Notes: a model not told the origin generated them from the letters alone. Shown: positions 1 to 8,817, numbered from the stretch's first letter. The stretch is 64,000 nt of DNA from DLKC01 sp002478885 (GCA_046329585.1 JAXLUI010000001.1:2914001-2978000), one strand, 5' to 3'. Numbers and translations are program-made.

Positions 1-1358
1 ACAAGGTAGCTGCAACATTCCCCGATTCTATAGCATCAGTTGGAATTATTAAAAATATTTCAGATTCTGAATTGCTCGATATTGTGCAACGTCAAACTTT
101 TCGCTATTTCTGGCACCATGCCCATCCCGTAAGCGGCCTGGCTTTGGAAAGAGATAACACCGTGCACGCAGAATATTATTGGGATTATATTAATGAAGCA
201 TGGGATGAACCCAATTTGAGCAAGTCAGCTTTTGGCCCTGATGCAGGAGCAATCGGTGGTACCGGCTTTGGCATCATGGCAACTATAGTAGCAGTTCAGA
301 GAGGGTGGATTGGAAGAGATACCGCGGTTGGCCGCCTGATTAAGATTGCGGATTTTTTAACGCATGCTGATTGTTATCACGGCATTTACCCGCATTTTAT
401 GAATGGAGGAACAGGTAGAACCATTCCTTTTGACCGGTTAGACGATGGAGCCGATCTTGTTGAAACATCTTATCTCATGATGGGCTTTTTGTGTGCACGG
501 GAATATTTTAATAAAGAAACAGCACCCGAAAAATATTTACGCAACAGGATTAATGCTATGTGGGGTGCGGCAGACTGGAACTGGCATACCAATCATCAAA
601 ACAAATTATTCTGGCATTGGAGTCCGAATAATGATTTTGATATGAACTTCCCTATCTGGGGTTGGAACGAATGTTTAATCACTTACATCTTGTCTGCAGC
701 CTCCCCTAATCATTCCATTTCAAAAGATGTTTATAATGGAACCTGGGCAGGGAGCGAAGGTTTCAAAAACGGAAAAAAATATTATGGTTATACTTTACCA
801 CTTGGCAACTATAATTCCGACAAAGGCGGACCCTTATTCTTCGAGCAATATACTTTCCAGGGTATTGATCCTCGCGGATTAATTGACTCGGCAGGCAACG
901 ATTATTTTTTGCAGGGGAAAAATCATACACTCATTAACCGGGCATATTGCATGGAAAATCCCCATCACTTCAAAGGTTACGCTGAAAATTGCTGGGGCTT
1001 AACTGCCGGCGACAGTTACAAAGGCTACCTTGCCCATAGCCCCGACAATGATCGTGGTGTTATTCAACCCACTGCGGCACTGTCTTCAATGCCTTATACG
1101 CCGGAATTGTCCATACAGGCCCTGAAACACTTTTATTATGACCATGGAGATAAAATCTGGGGCAACTACGGTTTTGCCGATGGCTTTAGTGAAGAACACA
1201 ATTGGTATGCAAAAACGCACCTCGCTATTGATGAAGGACCCATTGTTGTGATGATCGAAAATTACAGGTCGGGGTTAATCTGGAAACTGTTTATGAACAT
1301 TCCCGACGTTCAAAATGGATTAAAGAAACTGGGTTTTAAAAGCCCATATATAAAATAA
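1..1358 (+). CDS. PF10091/GH144-type glucanase (5' truncated)
   Basis: The reading frame is open from base 3, so the true start lies left of the window; the TTG at 72 is not a credible start. About 451 residues are visible, ending at TAA 1356-1358. The segment from RQTFRYFWHHAHPVSGLA through GGTGFGIMA and the DDGADLVETSYLMMG stretch is typical of the 'putative glucoamylase' family PF10091. This family includes the GH144 endo-beta-1,2-glucanase described from Chitinophaga pinensis. These enzymes are exported (alpha/alpha)6-barrel hydrolases. The GH3 beta-glucosidase 7.6 kb downstream would complete breakdown of beta-1,2-glucan to glucose. The family call is firm; the beta-1,2 specificity is inferred from family and neighbour only. 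Confidence 0.88.
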   Translation, partial: KVAATFPDSIASVGIIKNISDSELLDIVQRQTFRYFWHHAHPVSGLALERDNTVHAEYYWDYINEAWDEPNLSKSAFGPDAGAIGGTGFGIMATIVAVQRGWIGRDTAVGRLIKIADFLTHADCYHGIYPHFMNGGTGRTIPFDRLDDGADLVETSYLMMGFLCAREYFNKETAPEKYLRNRINAMWGAADWNWHTNHQNKLFWHWSPNNDFDMNFPIWGWNECLITYILSAASPNHSISKDVYNGTWAGSEGFKNGKKYYGYTLPLGNYNSDKGGPLFFEQYTFQGIDPRGLIDSAGNDYFLQGKNHTLINRAYCMENPHHFKGYAENCWGLTAGDSYKGYLAHSPDNDRGVIQPTAALSSMPYTPELSIQALKHFYYDHGDKIWGNYGFADGFSEEHNWYAKTHLAIDEGPIVVMIENYRSGLIWKLFMNIPDVQNGLKKLGFKSPYIK

Positions 1359-1418
1359 CTTTGAGCAATACTTTAACCCGGCTCATTAAATGAATATTGC
1401 ATGAGTGAAAGAATAAAA

Positions 1419-1469
1419 GGCCGGCATTGTGCTGCGTAAAGTTAAAACCGCTGAAGAGTGCGACGCAAC
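1419..1469 (-). repeat. Dispersed repeat A, reverse core with degenerate left half
   Basis: The reverse core at 1451-1469 keeps GAGTGCGACGCAAC, but its outer GTAC has become GCTG. A GGCCGGC motif at 1419-1425 may be the remains of the facing left half. It lies between the truncated glucanase gene and the oxidoreductase gene. Confidence 0.75.
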
Positions 1470-1514
1470 GATGTTTTATTTTATGTTTATTCTAAAACCG
1501 GTTTAAAGTAGCCG

Positions 1515-1542
1515 TTGCCTATGTTAAACCGTCATAGATTTT
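1515..1542 (+). promoter_or_regulatory. Candidate Bacteroidota promoter for the Gfo/Idh/MocA gene
   Basis: TTG at 1515-1517 is followed after 17 bp by TAGATTTT at 1535-1542. This is one mismatch from the Bacteroidota -7 consensus TAnnTTTG. The ATG at 1559 lies 16 bp downstream. The assignment rests on consensus alone. Confidence 0.4.
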
Positions 1543-1558
1543 CACCAAATTGTTTGTC

Positions 1559-2725
1559 ATGAATAATATTTCCCGCGCACAATTCCTGCAGCAAACTGCA
1601 GCAGCCGGTGCAGCAGCATTACTTTCCTCTCTTGAAAGTTTTGCGAAAGAAATGCCCACTAACAGATTGCGGGTTGCAATCATTGGCTGCGGAAGTGTAA
1701 GCAATCGTTACCTTCCACAACTCCTTTCGTCACAGCTTATACAAGTAGTAAGCTTGTGCGACATAAAATATGATCGGGCTATTGCTCAAAACAAACAATA
1801 CAATGTAAATGCTGAAACATACCCACACATCGAAAAAATGCTTGCTGGTGTTCCGTTCGACATGATGGTCACACTCACTGATATGCAAATGCATGGCACT
1901 TTAAACAAGATCGCTATAACCGCAGGCAAACATGTGTGGAGCGAAAAGCCCATGGCTAACACTTATGCGGAAGGCAAAGCCCTGCTTGATCTTGCAAAAA
2001 GCAAAGGCCTGCGTTTATGGGGCGCACCTGCTGTTGTAAATAGCCCGCAGTTTGCCTTCATGAGCAAAACAATACAAGAGGGAAAGCTTGGCCGCATTTC
2101 GAGCGCTCATGGACAGTATGGCCACACAGGACCGATATGGAGTGCTTTCTTTTACGAGAAAGGAGGTGGCAGCATGCCCGATCTTGGCGTTTATAATATG
2201 GCTACGCTAACAGGCCTGCTTGGCCCCGCAAAATCGGTAATGGCCATGACAAGTATTGTAACTGCCGAACGTACCGTTGATGACAAAGGAAAAATAAAAG
2301 TGGAAGCAGAAGACAATGCGCATTTGCTTTTGGAACACGATAAAAATATTATCAGCCATGTAATGTGCGGATTTAACTTTTTTGATACACACGGCCATGA
2401 AGCCGGCACTACCTCGCTGCATTCTATCCAGTTATTTGGCACGGAAGGGAATATGCGCCTGCTTGGCTACGACTGGGAGACTAATGGCGTAGTGCTTGAC
2501 ACCGTATCGATACAACCTCCGCAACTGCTCTGCACAGATAAGGGTGGTTACGAATGGCAGGAAGGGGCGAGGGTCGTTGGTGAAAGCATGGTCAAAGGCA
2601 TAGAGCCGCGTATTAATGTGGAGCATGCTTTGCATGTGCTCGAAATCATTGAAGCTGCAAGAAAATCATCCGCAACAGGCATGAAAATAAAACTGCAGTC
2701 AACATTCAAATGGCCAATGCTGTAA
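1559..2725 (+). CDS. Gfo/Idh/MocA-family oxidoreductase
   Basis: A predicted NAD(P)-dependent sugar dehydrogenase of 388 residues. The N-terminal part (SRAQFLQQTAAAGAAALL, residues 5-22) resembles the export leaders of many Bacteroidota Gfo/Idh proteins but has a single arginine, so it is not a canonical twin-arginine signal. The Rossmann motif GCGSVSNRY begins at residue 43, and the family EKP motif follows in SEKPMANTYAEG. The ATG at 1559 is preferred over TTG 1550, which adds only three residues. It is first in a co-directional series with SDR, ROK and SIS genes, suggesting oxidation or epimerisation of a sugar through a keto intermediate. The substrate is unknown. Confidence 0.88.
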   Translation: MNNISRAQFLQQTAAAGAAALLSSLESFAKEMPTNRLRVAIIGCGSVSNRYLPQLLSSQLIQVVSLCDIKYDRAIAQNKQYNVNAETYPHIEKMLAGVPFDMMVTLTDMQMHGTLNKIAITAGKHVWSEKPMANTYAEGKALLDLAKSKGLRLWGAPAVVNSPQFAFMSKTIQEGKLGRISSAHGQYGHTGPIWSAFFYEKGGGSMPDLGVYNMATLTGLLGPAKSVMAMTSIVTAERTVDDKGKIKVEAEDNAHLLLEHDKNIISHVMCGFNFFDTHGHEAGTTSLHSIQLFGTEGNMRLLGYDWETNGVVLDTVSIQPPQLLCTDKGGYEWQEGARVVGESMVKGIEPRINVEHALHVLEIIEAARKSSATGMKIKLQSTFKWPML

Positions 2726-2737
2726 GAATTTTTTTTT

Positions 2738-2786
2738 AGCCGGGCTTAGGATAGATATTCAACATTGTTGCGTCGCACTCTTCAAC
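2738..2786 (+). repeat. Dispersed repeat A, forward half unit
   Basis: An outer AGCCGGGCT starts 12 bp after the preceding stop codon. The core at 2767-2786 is GTTGCGTCGCACTCTTCAAC, differing from consensus only near the terminal GTAC. Confidence 0.85.
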
Positions 2787-2843
2787 GCTTTTTCCTTTGC
2801 TGAGCAAGATGCACTAATTATAAACTGCCGCATTACCTATAGC

Positions 2844-3632
2844 ATGAATGAACAATTAGAAAATAAAAAAATCGTCGTCATTGGTGGAACAACGGGCATT
2901 GGATTGTCTGCCGCAAAAGCATTTGTTTCAAATGGTGCCTCTGTTGTTGTGGTGGGAAGAAATGCAGAAAGCGCTGAAAAGGCGAAAGCGGAACTTGGTG
3001 CAAAGGCCGTTGCAATAAGTGAAGATGCCACAAATATATCAACAGCGGCAAATGCGATTGAAACCTGCATCAAAACCTTTGGCGACTTTGATGCCCTCTA
3101 TCATGTTGCAGGCGGCAGCGGCAGAAAAATGGGCGATGGTCCTTTGCATGAAATAACCCCGGAAGGCTGGAGCAAGACACTCGAACTTAATCTTACATCA
3201 CTGATGTACTCAAACCAGTCGGCAGTAAAAAAGTTTATTGAATTAAACAAAGCCGGTTCAATATTAAACATTGGCTCAGTGCTAGGCCAGTCGCCATCGC
3301 CAAAGTATTTTACCACGCATGCATATGCAGCCGCAAAGTCTGCTGTGATCGGATTTTCAAAATCTATTGCGGCTTACTATGCGCAATACAATATCCGCAT
3401 TAATGTGCTGTTGCCGGCATTGATAGAAACACCCATGGCACAGCGTGCAGCTAACGACACAACAATTATGAACTTTATAAAAACAAAACAACCTTTGGAC
3501 GGAGGAAGAATCGGAAGGCCGGAAGACCTCGACGGGCTAGCCATATATTTTATGTCGGACCATTCAAAATTTACAACCGGGCAAGTGATCGCAGTCGATG
3601 GTGGGTGGGAAATTAGTGAAGGGCAATTTTGA
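2844..3632 (+). CDS. SDR-family oxidoreductase
   Basis: A classical short-chain dehydrogenase/reductase of 262 residues, the normal length. The nucleotide-binding motif is GGTTGIG (residues 14-20). NAG-like AGGSG follows, and the catalytic Tyr161-x3-Lys165 lies in AYAAAKSA with an upstream Ser in NIGSVLG. The C-terminal TGQVIAVDGG is typical. It is cytoplasmic and NAD(P)H-dependent. It sits between the Gfo/Idh/MocA and ROK genes, so a sugar or sugar-acid oxidoreductase role is likely, but the substrate cannot be read from sequence. Confidence 0.9.
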   Translation: MNEQLENKKIVVIGGTTGIGLSAAKAFVSNGASVVVVGRNAESAEKAKAELGAKAVAISEDATNISTAANAIETCIKTFGDFDALYHVAGGSGRKMGDGPLHEITPEGWSKTLELNLTSLMYSNQSAVKKFIELNKAGSILNIGSVLGQSPSPKYFTTHAYAAAKSAVIGFSKSIAAYYAQYNIRINVLLPALIETPMAQRAANDTTIMNFIKTKQPLDGGRIGRPEDLDGLAIYFMSDHSKFTTGQVIAVDGGWEISEGQF

Positions 3633-3659
3633 AAAGCAGATTTGACCGAAAAGATAGAT

Positions 3660-3675
3660 GCATACTCTTGTATGC
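3660..3675 (+). repeat. Possible degenerate repeat A core, now a small hairpin
   Basis: GCATAC-TCTT-GTATGC is a perfect 6-bp stem with a four-base loop between the SDR and ROK genes. It retains ACTCTTGTA of the repeat core. It may be a decayed copy or chance. Confidence 0.3.
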
Positions 3676-3705
3676 CTCCTCACGTTTCACGATAATTAAT
3701 AAAAC

Positions 3706-4605
3706 ATGTCAGAAACAGCAATTGGTATCGATCTTGGCGGAACACGAATTAAAGCACTGGCACTTGATGCTGAGGGCAACATATTGCATCAATTGTATAA
3801 GCTAACGAATGATGGCGATGATGCTGCCTGGAAAAATGCCGTTGCTGCTGCAGTATATGAACTTAAGTACAGGCTGCAAAATGAAAACATTGTCGTGGGT
3901 ATTTCCGCACCGGGCTTACCCAACAACAGCAATACTGCTATTGCTTTTATGCCCGGCCGTTTGCAGGGACTTGAAAATTTTGCATGGAAAGATTTTTTAC
4001 AAACACCTTCATACGTGTTGAACGATGCGGTATCGGCGCTCATGGCCGAAGCAAGACTTGGTGCAGCAAAACAAAAAAGGAATGTTGTAATGATTACCCT
4101 TGGCACGGGTGTTGGAGGCGCTATTCTCATCAATGGCAAACCATACCAGGGAGCTTTTAATAAAGCAGGCCATGTTGGTCACATTGTGATTAACGACGAT
4201 GGCGATCCAGATATAACAGGCATGCCCGGCAGCCTCGAAGATGCTGTCGGCAATGCAACAATCGCGCAACGCAGCAAAGGAAAATTTACGTCAACGCAGG
4301 CAATGCTCGATGCCATGCATGACGGAGATGCATTTGCAAAACAAGTATGGCTTACTTCGGTGCGCAAACTGGCGATTGGTATAGCTTCAGTTACCAACCT
4401 GCTTTCGCCAGAAACAATTATTCTTGGCGGTGGCATTACCGAGGCAGGTAAAGACTTGTTTGAGCCGTTGGAAGAATACCTCGCAAAATATGAATGGCGC
4501 GCAGGCGGCAACAAAGTCGAAATCATAAAGGCGGCATTTGGCGATATGTCAGGCGCGGCTGGTGCAGCATGCTACGCAAAGGAATTGCACGAAGCAGCGA
4601 AATAG
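3706..4605 (+). CDS. ROK-family sugar kinase lacking the zinc-binding cysteines
   Basis: A 299-residue ROK protein. The N-terminal phosphate loop is IDLGGTRIKA (about residues 8-17), GTGVGGAI is the second ATP motif, and LGGGI lies near the C-terminus. There is no HTH domain, so it is an enzyme rather than a repressor. The usual Cys-x-Cys-Gly-x2-Gly-Cys-x-Glu zinc motif is replaced at residues 169-178 by DITGMPGSLE: the three cysteines are Asp, Thr and Ser while the glycines and Glu remain. The upstream His (GHI) is kept. It probably phosphorylates glucose or a related sugar for the adjacent SIS isomerase. Confidence 0.88.
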   Translation: MSETAIGIDLGGTRIKALALDAEGNILHQLYKLTNDGDDAAWKNAVAAAVYELKYRLQNENIVVGISAPGLPNNSNTAIAFMPGRLQGLENFAWKDFLQTPSYVLNDAVSALMAEARLGAAKQKRNVVMITLGTGVGGAILINGKPYQGAFNKAGHVGHIVINDDGDPDITGMPGSLEDAVGNATIAQRSKGKFTSTQAMLDAMHDGDAFAKQVWLTSVRKLAIGIASVTNLLSPETIILGGGITEAGKDLFEPLEEYLAKYEWRAGGNKVEIIKAAFGDMSGAAGAACYAKELHEAAK

Positions 4606-4642
4606 GTGTTTGGCGCCAGGCCAGTTGCATGCATAAGCTGCT

Positions 4643-4662
4643 GTTGCTTCGCACTCTTGTGC
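4643..4662 (+). repeat. Dispersed repeat A, forward core
   Basis: GTTGCTTCGCACTCTTGTGC differs from consensus at two positions. It lies between the ROK and SIS genes. An outer GGCCAG-like motif about 24 bp upstream is degenerate. Confidence 0.75.
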
Positions 4663-4771
4663 TTGGAAACAAATATTTGTCAGGCCTGAGGCTTAAGTAT
4701 TGGAATTATTTTACGTCTTACTGGTGACGTCTCAGGATTGAAATTAATTTTACGGTAATATAGATAACAAG

Positions 4772-5551
4772 ATGAACTTAACCGAAACATACTTACAAAA
4801 ATGCAGTGCCATTATCGAAAAGGTCAATGCACAGCAACAGCAAATTAAACAAGCTGCGGAATGGTTTGTACAAACCATTCTTGCAGGCAGAATGGTGCAC
4901 GTGTTTGGCAGCGGCCACAGCCGCATTATGGTTGAAGAAATGTGGCCACGTTACGGGTCGTTTCCCGGCTTTAATCCAATTGTTGAATTATCACTCACGT
5001 TTCACAATCTCGTCGTTGGCGCCAATGGGCAAAGACAGGCAATGTTCCTCGAGAATGTCAGCGGCCTTGCCGATAGAATACTGCGAAACTACGGTCTGAA
5101 TGATACAGATACTGCGCTGATCATTTCTTCGAGTGGCTGCAATATTGTGCCAATAGAAATGGCGGAATTGTTTCAGCAGAGAAAAATCAGAGTGGTGTCC
5201 ATTATCACAAAAGAGCATTCTGAAAAATCAACCAGTAAAAGAAGTGACGGCAAAAAACTAGGTGATTTTTCAGATCTTATTTTAGATACCGGTGCCCCGG
5301 TTGGTGACGCTATGATTTATTTGCCAGGTTTGGATACGCCTGTATCACCCGGGTCAACAGTCGGCGGTGCAATGATTGTGAATTGCATAAAGGCCGAAGT
5401 GGCGAACCTGCTTACTGCTGCAGGCCACCCGCCAAAAGTGCTAACCGCTGGTGCTATAGTTGGAAGCGAAAGAGCAACCACACTTTTTGAAAGTGCTTAC
5501 GATGAGCATGCACACAGGCTGGCAAAATTATACGAGAATGTAGGAGGATGA
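4772..5551 (+). CDS. SIS-domain sugar isomerase-like protein
   Basis: A single SIS domain protein of 259 residues resembling the UPF0309/SIS_2 'sugar isomerase domain' family. The FGSGHSRIMVEE stretch (about residues 45-56) and LIISSSGCN carry the serine-rich loops that bind phosphosugars in SIS folds. Such proteins isomerise or bind ketose/aldose phosphates in the cytoplasm. Its position after the ROK kinase fits phosphorylation followed by isomerisation or side-chain removal. The exact reaction is unknown. Confidence 0.85.
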   Translation: MNLTETYLQKCSAIIEKVNAQQQQIKQAAEWFVQTILAGRMVHVFGSGHSRIMVEEMWPRYGSFPGFNPIVELSLTFHNLVVGANGQRQAMFLENVSGLADRILRNYGLNDTDTALIISSSGCNIVPIEMAELFQQRKIRVVSIITKEHSEKSTSKRSDGKKLGDFSDLILDTGAPVGDAMIYLPGLDTPVSPGSTVGGAMIVNCIKAEVANLLTAAGHPPKVLTAGAIVGSERATTLFESAYDEHAHRLAKLYENVGG

Positions 5552-5565
5552 ATAGCGAACGAAGC

Positions 5566-5585
5566 GCACAAGTGAGTGAAACAAC
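5566..5585 (-). repeat. Dispersed repeat A, reverse core, GAGTGA variant
   Basis: GCACAAGTGAGTGAAACAAC, in which the CGACGC centre has changed to GA(A)AC. It starts 15 bp after the SIS stop codon. Confidence 0.65.
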
Positions 5586-5631
5586 GAAGTTGATTAGTAT
5601 TACTAAAGCTTGAACTATAAAATTTCCAACG

Positions 5632-6660
5632 ATGCAAAATATCCCGATTCGTACAACAGTTGTAGGTAGTTATCCTTTCCCGGGCTGGCTCGAATTTGGT
5701 TCAAAAAACCTTAACCAGTTTGGTGCTGCCGATATTGAGGAAATGATCGAAGATGCCGTGATCGCTGCGATTCATGACCAGGTTACGGCTGGCCTCGATG
5801 TAATTACCGATGGTGAGCAAACACGTCTTGATTTTAATTTGTCGTTCTATGGTTATATCAAAGGCATCCAGAACAACGAAACGGAAACACGAAAGTTTGG
5901 CCCGCCTGCACATGATCAACGCGGAAAAAATAATATTGTTGGCGAATTAACTGCACCAGCCGGCCTCGGTGCAGTAAAAGAGTTTCAGCGATTACAAAAG
6001 CTAGCGCCCGCAGGTCCAACGTTAAAAGCGAGTGTGCCCGGCCCGTATACGCTTAGCGGAAGGTTGTTACCCAACGAAAAATATAAAGACCGTTATGCTA
6101 TAACCGAAGCGTTGCTGCCGATGGTGCGTAAAGAGCTGGAAGACCTTGTGGCTGCGGGCTGTACAGAAATCACTGTCGATGAACCATCGATGAGTTGTTA
6201 TGCATATAAGGAAGATACAAAGCGATTCGTCGATATTTTCAACCGAACGGTAAAGCCCATCGTGGGGAAATGTAACCTGAGTACACATTTATGTTTTGGG
6301 AATTTCAAAGGAAGGCCTGTTGGTTATAGAAGTATTAAGCCAATGCTTCCGGATTTTCTTGATTTGTCTGTCGATGAGATTCACATTGAAATGGCCAACC
6401 GCGAGTTTGCTGAAATGGAATTACTGCAGGTATTCGCTGAAAAAATGCATGTGGCTGTCGGAATCATCGACGTAAAAAACTATTACATCGAATCGGTGAA
6501 TGACGTTGTGGAAAGAATTAAACGTTGCCTGCAATATATTCCTGCAGAAAAATTATCTGTAGCTCCTGACTGTGGCCTTAGCCAAACTGCCCGTTGGGCA
6601 TCGCGGCAAAAACTCATTAACATGGTGAAGGGTGCAAAGCAAGTAAGGAAAAATTTGTAA
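5632..6660 (+). CDS. MetE-like (cobalamin-independent methionine synthase II family) protein
   Basis: A 342-residue TIM-barrel protein matching only the C-terminal catalytic half of MetE (COG0620). TTVVGSYPFPGWL at the N-terminus and VITDGEQTRLDF are family hallmarks. The zinc site is recognisable: His and Cys in THLCFGN, a Glu in HIEMANREF, and Cys in PDCGL. Full MetE is about 750 residues, so this is a stand-alone core form. It may transfer a methyl or other one-carbon or thiol group. Related zinc enzymes include core-MetE and epoxyalkane:coenzyme M transferase. Its presence inside a sugar cluster is unexplained; true methionine synthesis is not assured. Confidence 0.85.
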   Translation: MQNIPIRTTVVGSYPFPGWLEFGSKNLNQFGAADIEEMIEDAVIAAIHDQVTAGLDVITDGEQTRLDFNLSFYGYIKGIQNNETETRKFGPPAHDQRGKNNIVGELTAPAGLGAVKEFQRLQKLAPAGPTLKASVPGPYTLSGRLLPNEKYKDRYAITEALLPMVRKELEDLVAAGCTEITVDEPSMSCYAYKEDTKRFVDIFNRTVKPIVGKCNLSTHLCFGNFKGRPVGYRSIKPMLPDFLDLSVDEIHIEMANREFAEMELLQVFAEKMHVAVGIIDVKNYYIESVNDVVERIKRCLQYIPAEKLSVAPDCGLSQTARWASRQKLINMVKGAKQVRKNL

Positions 6661-6712
6661 GCCGGGCTTTTGAAAACAACTATTAAACTTTGCTTGCGTC
6701 GCACACTTGTAC
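6661..6712 (+). repeat. Dispersed repeat A, forward half unit
   Basis: The outer GCCGGGCT directly follows the TAA of the MetE-like gene. The core at 6693-6712 is CTTGCGTCGCACACTTGTAC. Confidence 0.85.
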
Positions 6713-6745
6713 TGTATGTTCACTTTTCATCATTAACCATTAACG

Positions 6746-7615
6746 ATGTTAATTCCTGCCATAAAAAAAGATGAAGCGCTCATCGCCGAAATGGATGCAT
6801 GTCTAAGCAATGACGATGTCTTTCAACTCTGGTGGCTCGGGCAAAGTGGTTACTTGCTGCAATGGAAAAAGCAGCGGGTGTTAATTGATCCATATTTGTC
6901 CGACTCGCTCACAAAAAAATACCTTGCAACAAATAAGCCTCATACAAGAATGAGTGAATTGGTAGTAAAGCCCGAACTCCTGGAAAATATTTTGGTTGTT
7001 ACTTCAAGCCATAACCATACAGACCACCTCGACGGAGAAACGTTGATGCCTGTTATAAAAAATAATCCGGCTATAAAATTTGTTATTCCCGAAGCGAACA
7101 GGGCATTTGTGGCGGAGCGTGTGAAATGTGATTTGAATTTTCCTGTTGGTTTAAATGACAGCAAACAAGTAACAATTGGCGATTTTACTTTCATCGGTGT
7201 TCCTGCAAAGCATAACGAATTAGAACGTGATGAGCATGGCAACTCCAGGTTCATGGGTTATGTGATAAAATTTGGCGGTCATACAATTTATCACAGCGGT
7301 GATACCTTATGGTTTGATGGTATGGCGGATTTACTCAAACCTTTTAATGTTGACTTGGCATTGCTGCCTGTCAACGGCAATGATCCCTTGCGCGGCGTTG
7401 CCGGTAATCTTGATTGCTGTGAGGCAGCGCAACTCGGAAAGGAGATCGGGGCGCACTGTGTAATTCCATGCCATTACGATATGTTTACTTTCAATACTGC
7501 TAACCCAGAAGATTTTGCGAAAGCCTGCGAATCGATTGAACAGCCATATAAAATACTGCGTGGCGGAGAAGCATTTTATTCCGTAACAGCTTTAAAAACG
7601 TCAGTTAATGTTTAA
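6746..7615 (+). CDS. UlaG-like metallo-beta-lactamase-fold hydrolase
   Basis: A 289-residue MBL-fold protein. The metal-binding motif is His89-Asn-His91-Thr-Asp93-His94 (SHNHTDHLD), with further ligand candidates in PAKHNE, YHSGDTLW and PCHYD. Overall organisation (LWWLGQSGYLLQ start, LLPVNGNDP stretch) resembles L-ascorbate-6-phosphate lactonase UlaG, which opens a phosphosugar lactone. A lactonase acting on the product of the neighbouring sugar dehydrogenases would fit. It overlaps the DoxX gene by 8 bp, so the two are probably translationally coupled. Confidence 0.87.
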   Translation: MLIPAIKKDEALIAEMDACLSNDDVFQLWWLGQSGYLLQWKKQRVLIDPYLSDSLTKKYLATNKPHTRMSELVVKPELLENILVVTSSHNHTDHLDGETLMPVIKNNPAIKFVIPEANRAFVAERVKCDLNFPVGLNDSKQVTIGDFTFIGVPAKHNELERDEHGNSRFMGYVIKFGGHTIYHSGDTLWFDGMADLLKPFNVDLALLPVNGNDPLRGVAGNLDCCEAAQLGKEIGAHCVIPCHYDMFTFNTANPEDFAKACESIEQPYKILRGGEAFYSVTALKTSVNV

Positions 7616-8024
7616 CACCCTTTTTTCAAACAAGCCATTCTGCCAGGCAGAAGCCATTGCTGTAGCCCGCATAATCACCGGGGCGTTTATGATCTATCAT
7701 GGAGCCGAAATTTTTTCTTCGCAAACAATCCAGCACTACCTTGAATGGGACATGTTCAAAAATTTGCCAAATGGAAAACTCCTGGTATACATGGGGAAAA
7801 GTGCCGAGTTTATCGGCGGCTTATTGCTGTTCACAGGCTTATTTACAAGACTCGCTTGTATAATCTTGGGCGTTGATATGTTTTATATAACCTTCTTTGT
7901 AGGTAATGGAAAAATTTGGTACGACGCGCAACATCCTTTTATGTTTGTGCTGATGGCTGCGTTATTATTTTTCACCGGGCCCGGAAAATGGAACCTTGAT
8001 TCGCCGCTCTTTAAAAACAGGTAA
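7608..8024 (+). CDS. DoxX-family inner-membrane protein
   Basis: A 138-residue protein with four hydrophobic segments. It opens with an ARIITGAFMIYHGAE helix and has the GGLLLFTGLFTRLACIILGVDM stretch typical of DoxX/YphA proteins. DoxX proteins are small membrane proteins of poorly defined redox-linked function. It starts inside the upstream hydrolase gene and is followed after 2 bp by the SGNH gene, so the three form one operon. Confidence 0.85.
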   Translation: MFNTLFSNKPFCQAEAIAVARIITGAFMIYHGAEIFSSQTIQHYLEWDMFKNLPNGKLLVYMGKSAEFIGGLLLFTGLFTRLACIILGVDMFYITFFVGNGKIWYDAQHPFMFVLMAALLFFTGPGKWNLDSPLFKNR

Positions 8025-8026
8025 TT

Positions 8027-8686
8027 ATGAAAAGTGCAAAATTGTTGAGTGTCCTGCTTGTTATCGCTTGCTTTGCCGGCATCTGCAATGCACAACCTTT
8101 TGCAGAAGATATTGCTGCATTTAAAAAAGCTGACGCGCTAAAGTTTCCACCAAAACATGCGATACTTTTCGTGGGCAGTTCGTCCTTTACAAAATGGACA
8201 GATGTACAGGATTATTTTCCCGGCTACACGATCATTAACCGCGGGTTCGGTGGATCAACCTTGCCCGATGTGATCCGCTATGCCGGCCAGGTTATTTATC
8301 CTTACCAGCCAAAGGAAATAGTGATCTATTGTGGCGAAAACGATGTGGCATCATCAGACACAGTAACGGCGCAGATAGTCTTTGAACGATTCAAGCAATT
8401 GTTCGGCATGATCAGGACAAACCTGCCAAAAACAAAAGTTGTTTTTATATCACTTAAGCCAAGCCCTTCAAGGTGGAAAATGCAGGACAGGGTTACCGCC
8501 GCCAATAAATTAATAAGCGCTTATATAAACAATCAAAAGAACGCCATGTTTATTGATGTTTATCATAAAATGCTCGGGGCTGACGGGCTACCTTTACCCG
8601 GCATTTTTATTGAGGACAGCCTGCACATGAATGCGCAGGGCTACGCAATATGGAAGAAGGAAATTGAGCCCGTGCTGATGAAATAG
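8027..8686 (+). CDS. Exported SGNH/GDSL-type hydrolase
   Basis: A 219-residue protein with a signal peptide (residues 1-22, ending CNAQPF). Block I is FVGSSSFTKW with the nucleophile serine, block II has the Gly of NRGFGGSTL, block III is YCGENDV (the Asn), and block V is DSLHMNAQGY with the Asp/His pair. It is probably an esterase or deacetylase acting on carbohydrate acyl groups in the periplasm, consistent with the glycoside hydrolases around it. The ester cleaved is unknown. Confidence 0.87.
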   Translation: MKSAKLLSVLLVIACFAGICNAQPFAEDIAAFKKADALKFPPKHAILFVGSSSFTKWTDVQDYFPGYTIINRGFGGSTLPDVIRYAGQVIYPYQPKEIVIYCGENDVASSDTVTAQIVFERFKQLFGMIRTNLPKTKVVFISLKPSPSRWKMQDRVTAANKLISAYINNQKNAMFIDVYHKMLGADGLPLPGIFIEDSLHMNAQGYAIWKKEIEPVLMK

Positions 8687-8697
8687 TTTTTTATGGA

Positions 8698-8746
8698 CCC
8701 GGCTATGGTGCATCGATGAAACTGTGTTTGCGTCGCACTCTTGTAC
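8698..8746 (+). repeat. Dispersed repeat A, forward half unit
   Basis: CCCGGCT at 8698-8704 and core TTTGCGTCGCACTCTTGTAC at 8727-8746, one mismatch from consensus. It starts 12 bp after the SGNH stop. Confidence 0.9.
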
Positions 8747-8817
8747 AGTTGAATAATTATTCGACAGATATGTGACGACAAACTTGAGATTATTTCACGT
8801 AGCACATCTGGTCAAAG

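Noticed and set aside
3789..4526. Open frames opposite the ROK kinase gene (up to 116 codons)
   Set aside because: They lie wholly inside the ROK gene, overlap one another, and have no domain or start signal.
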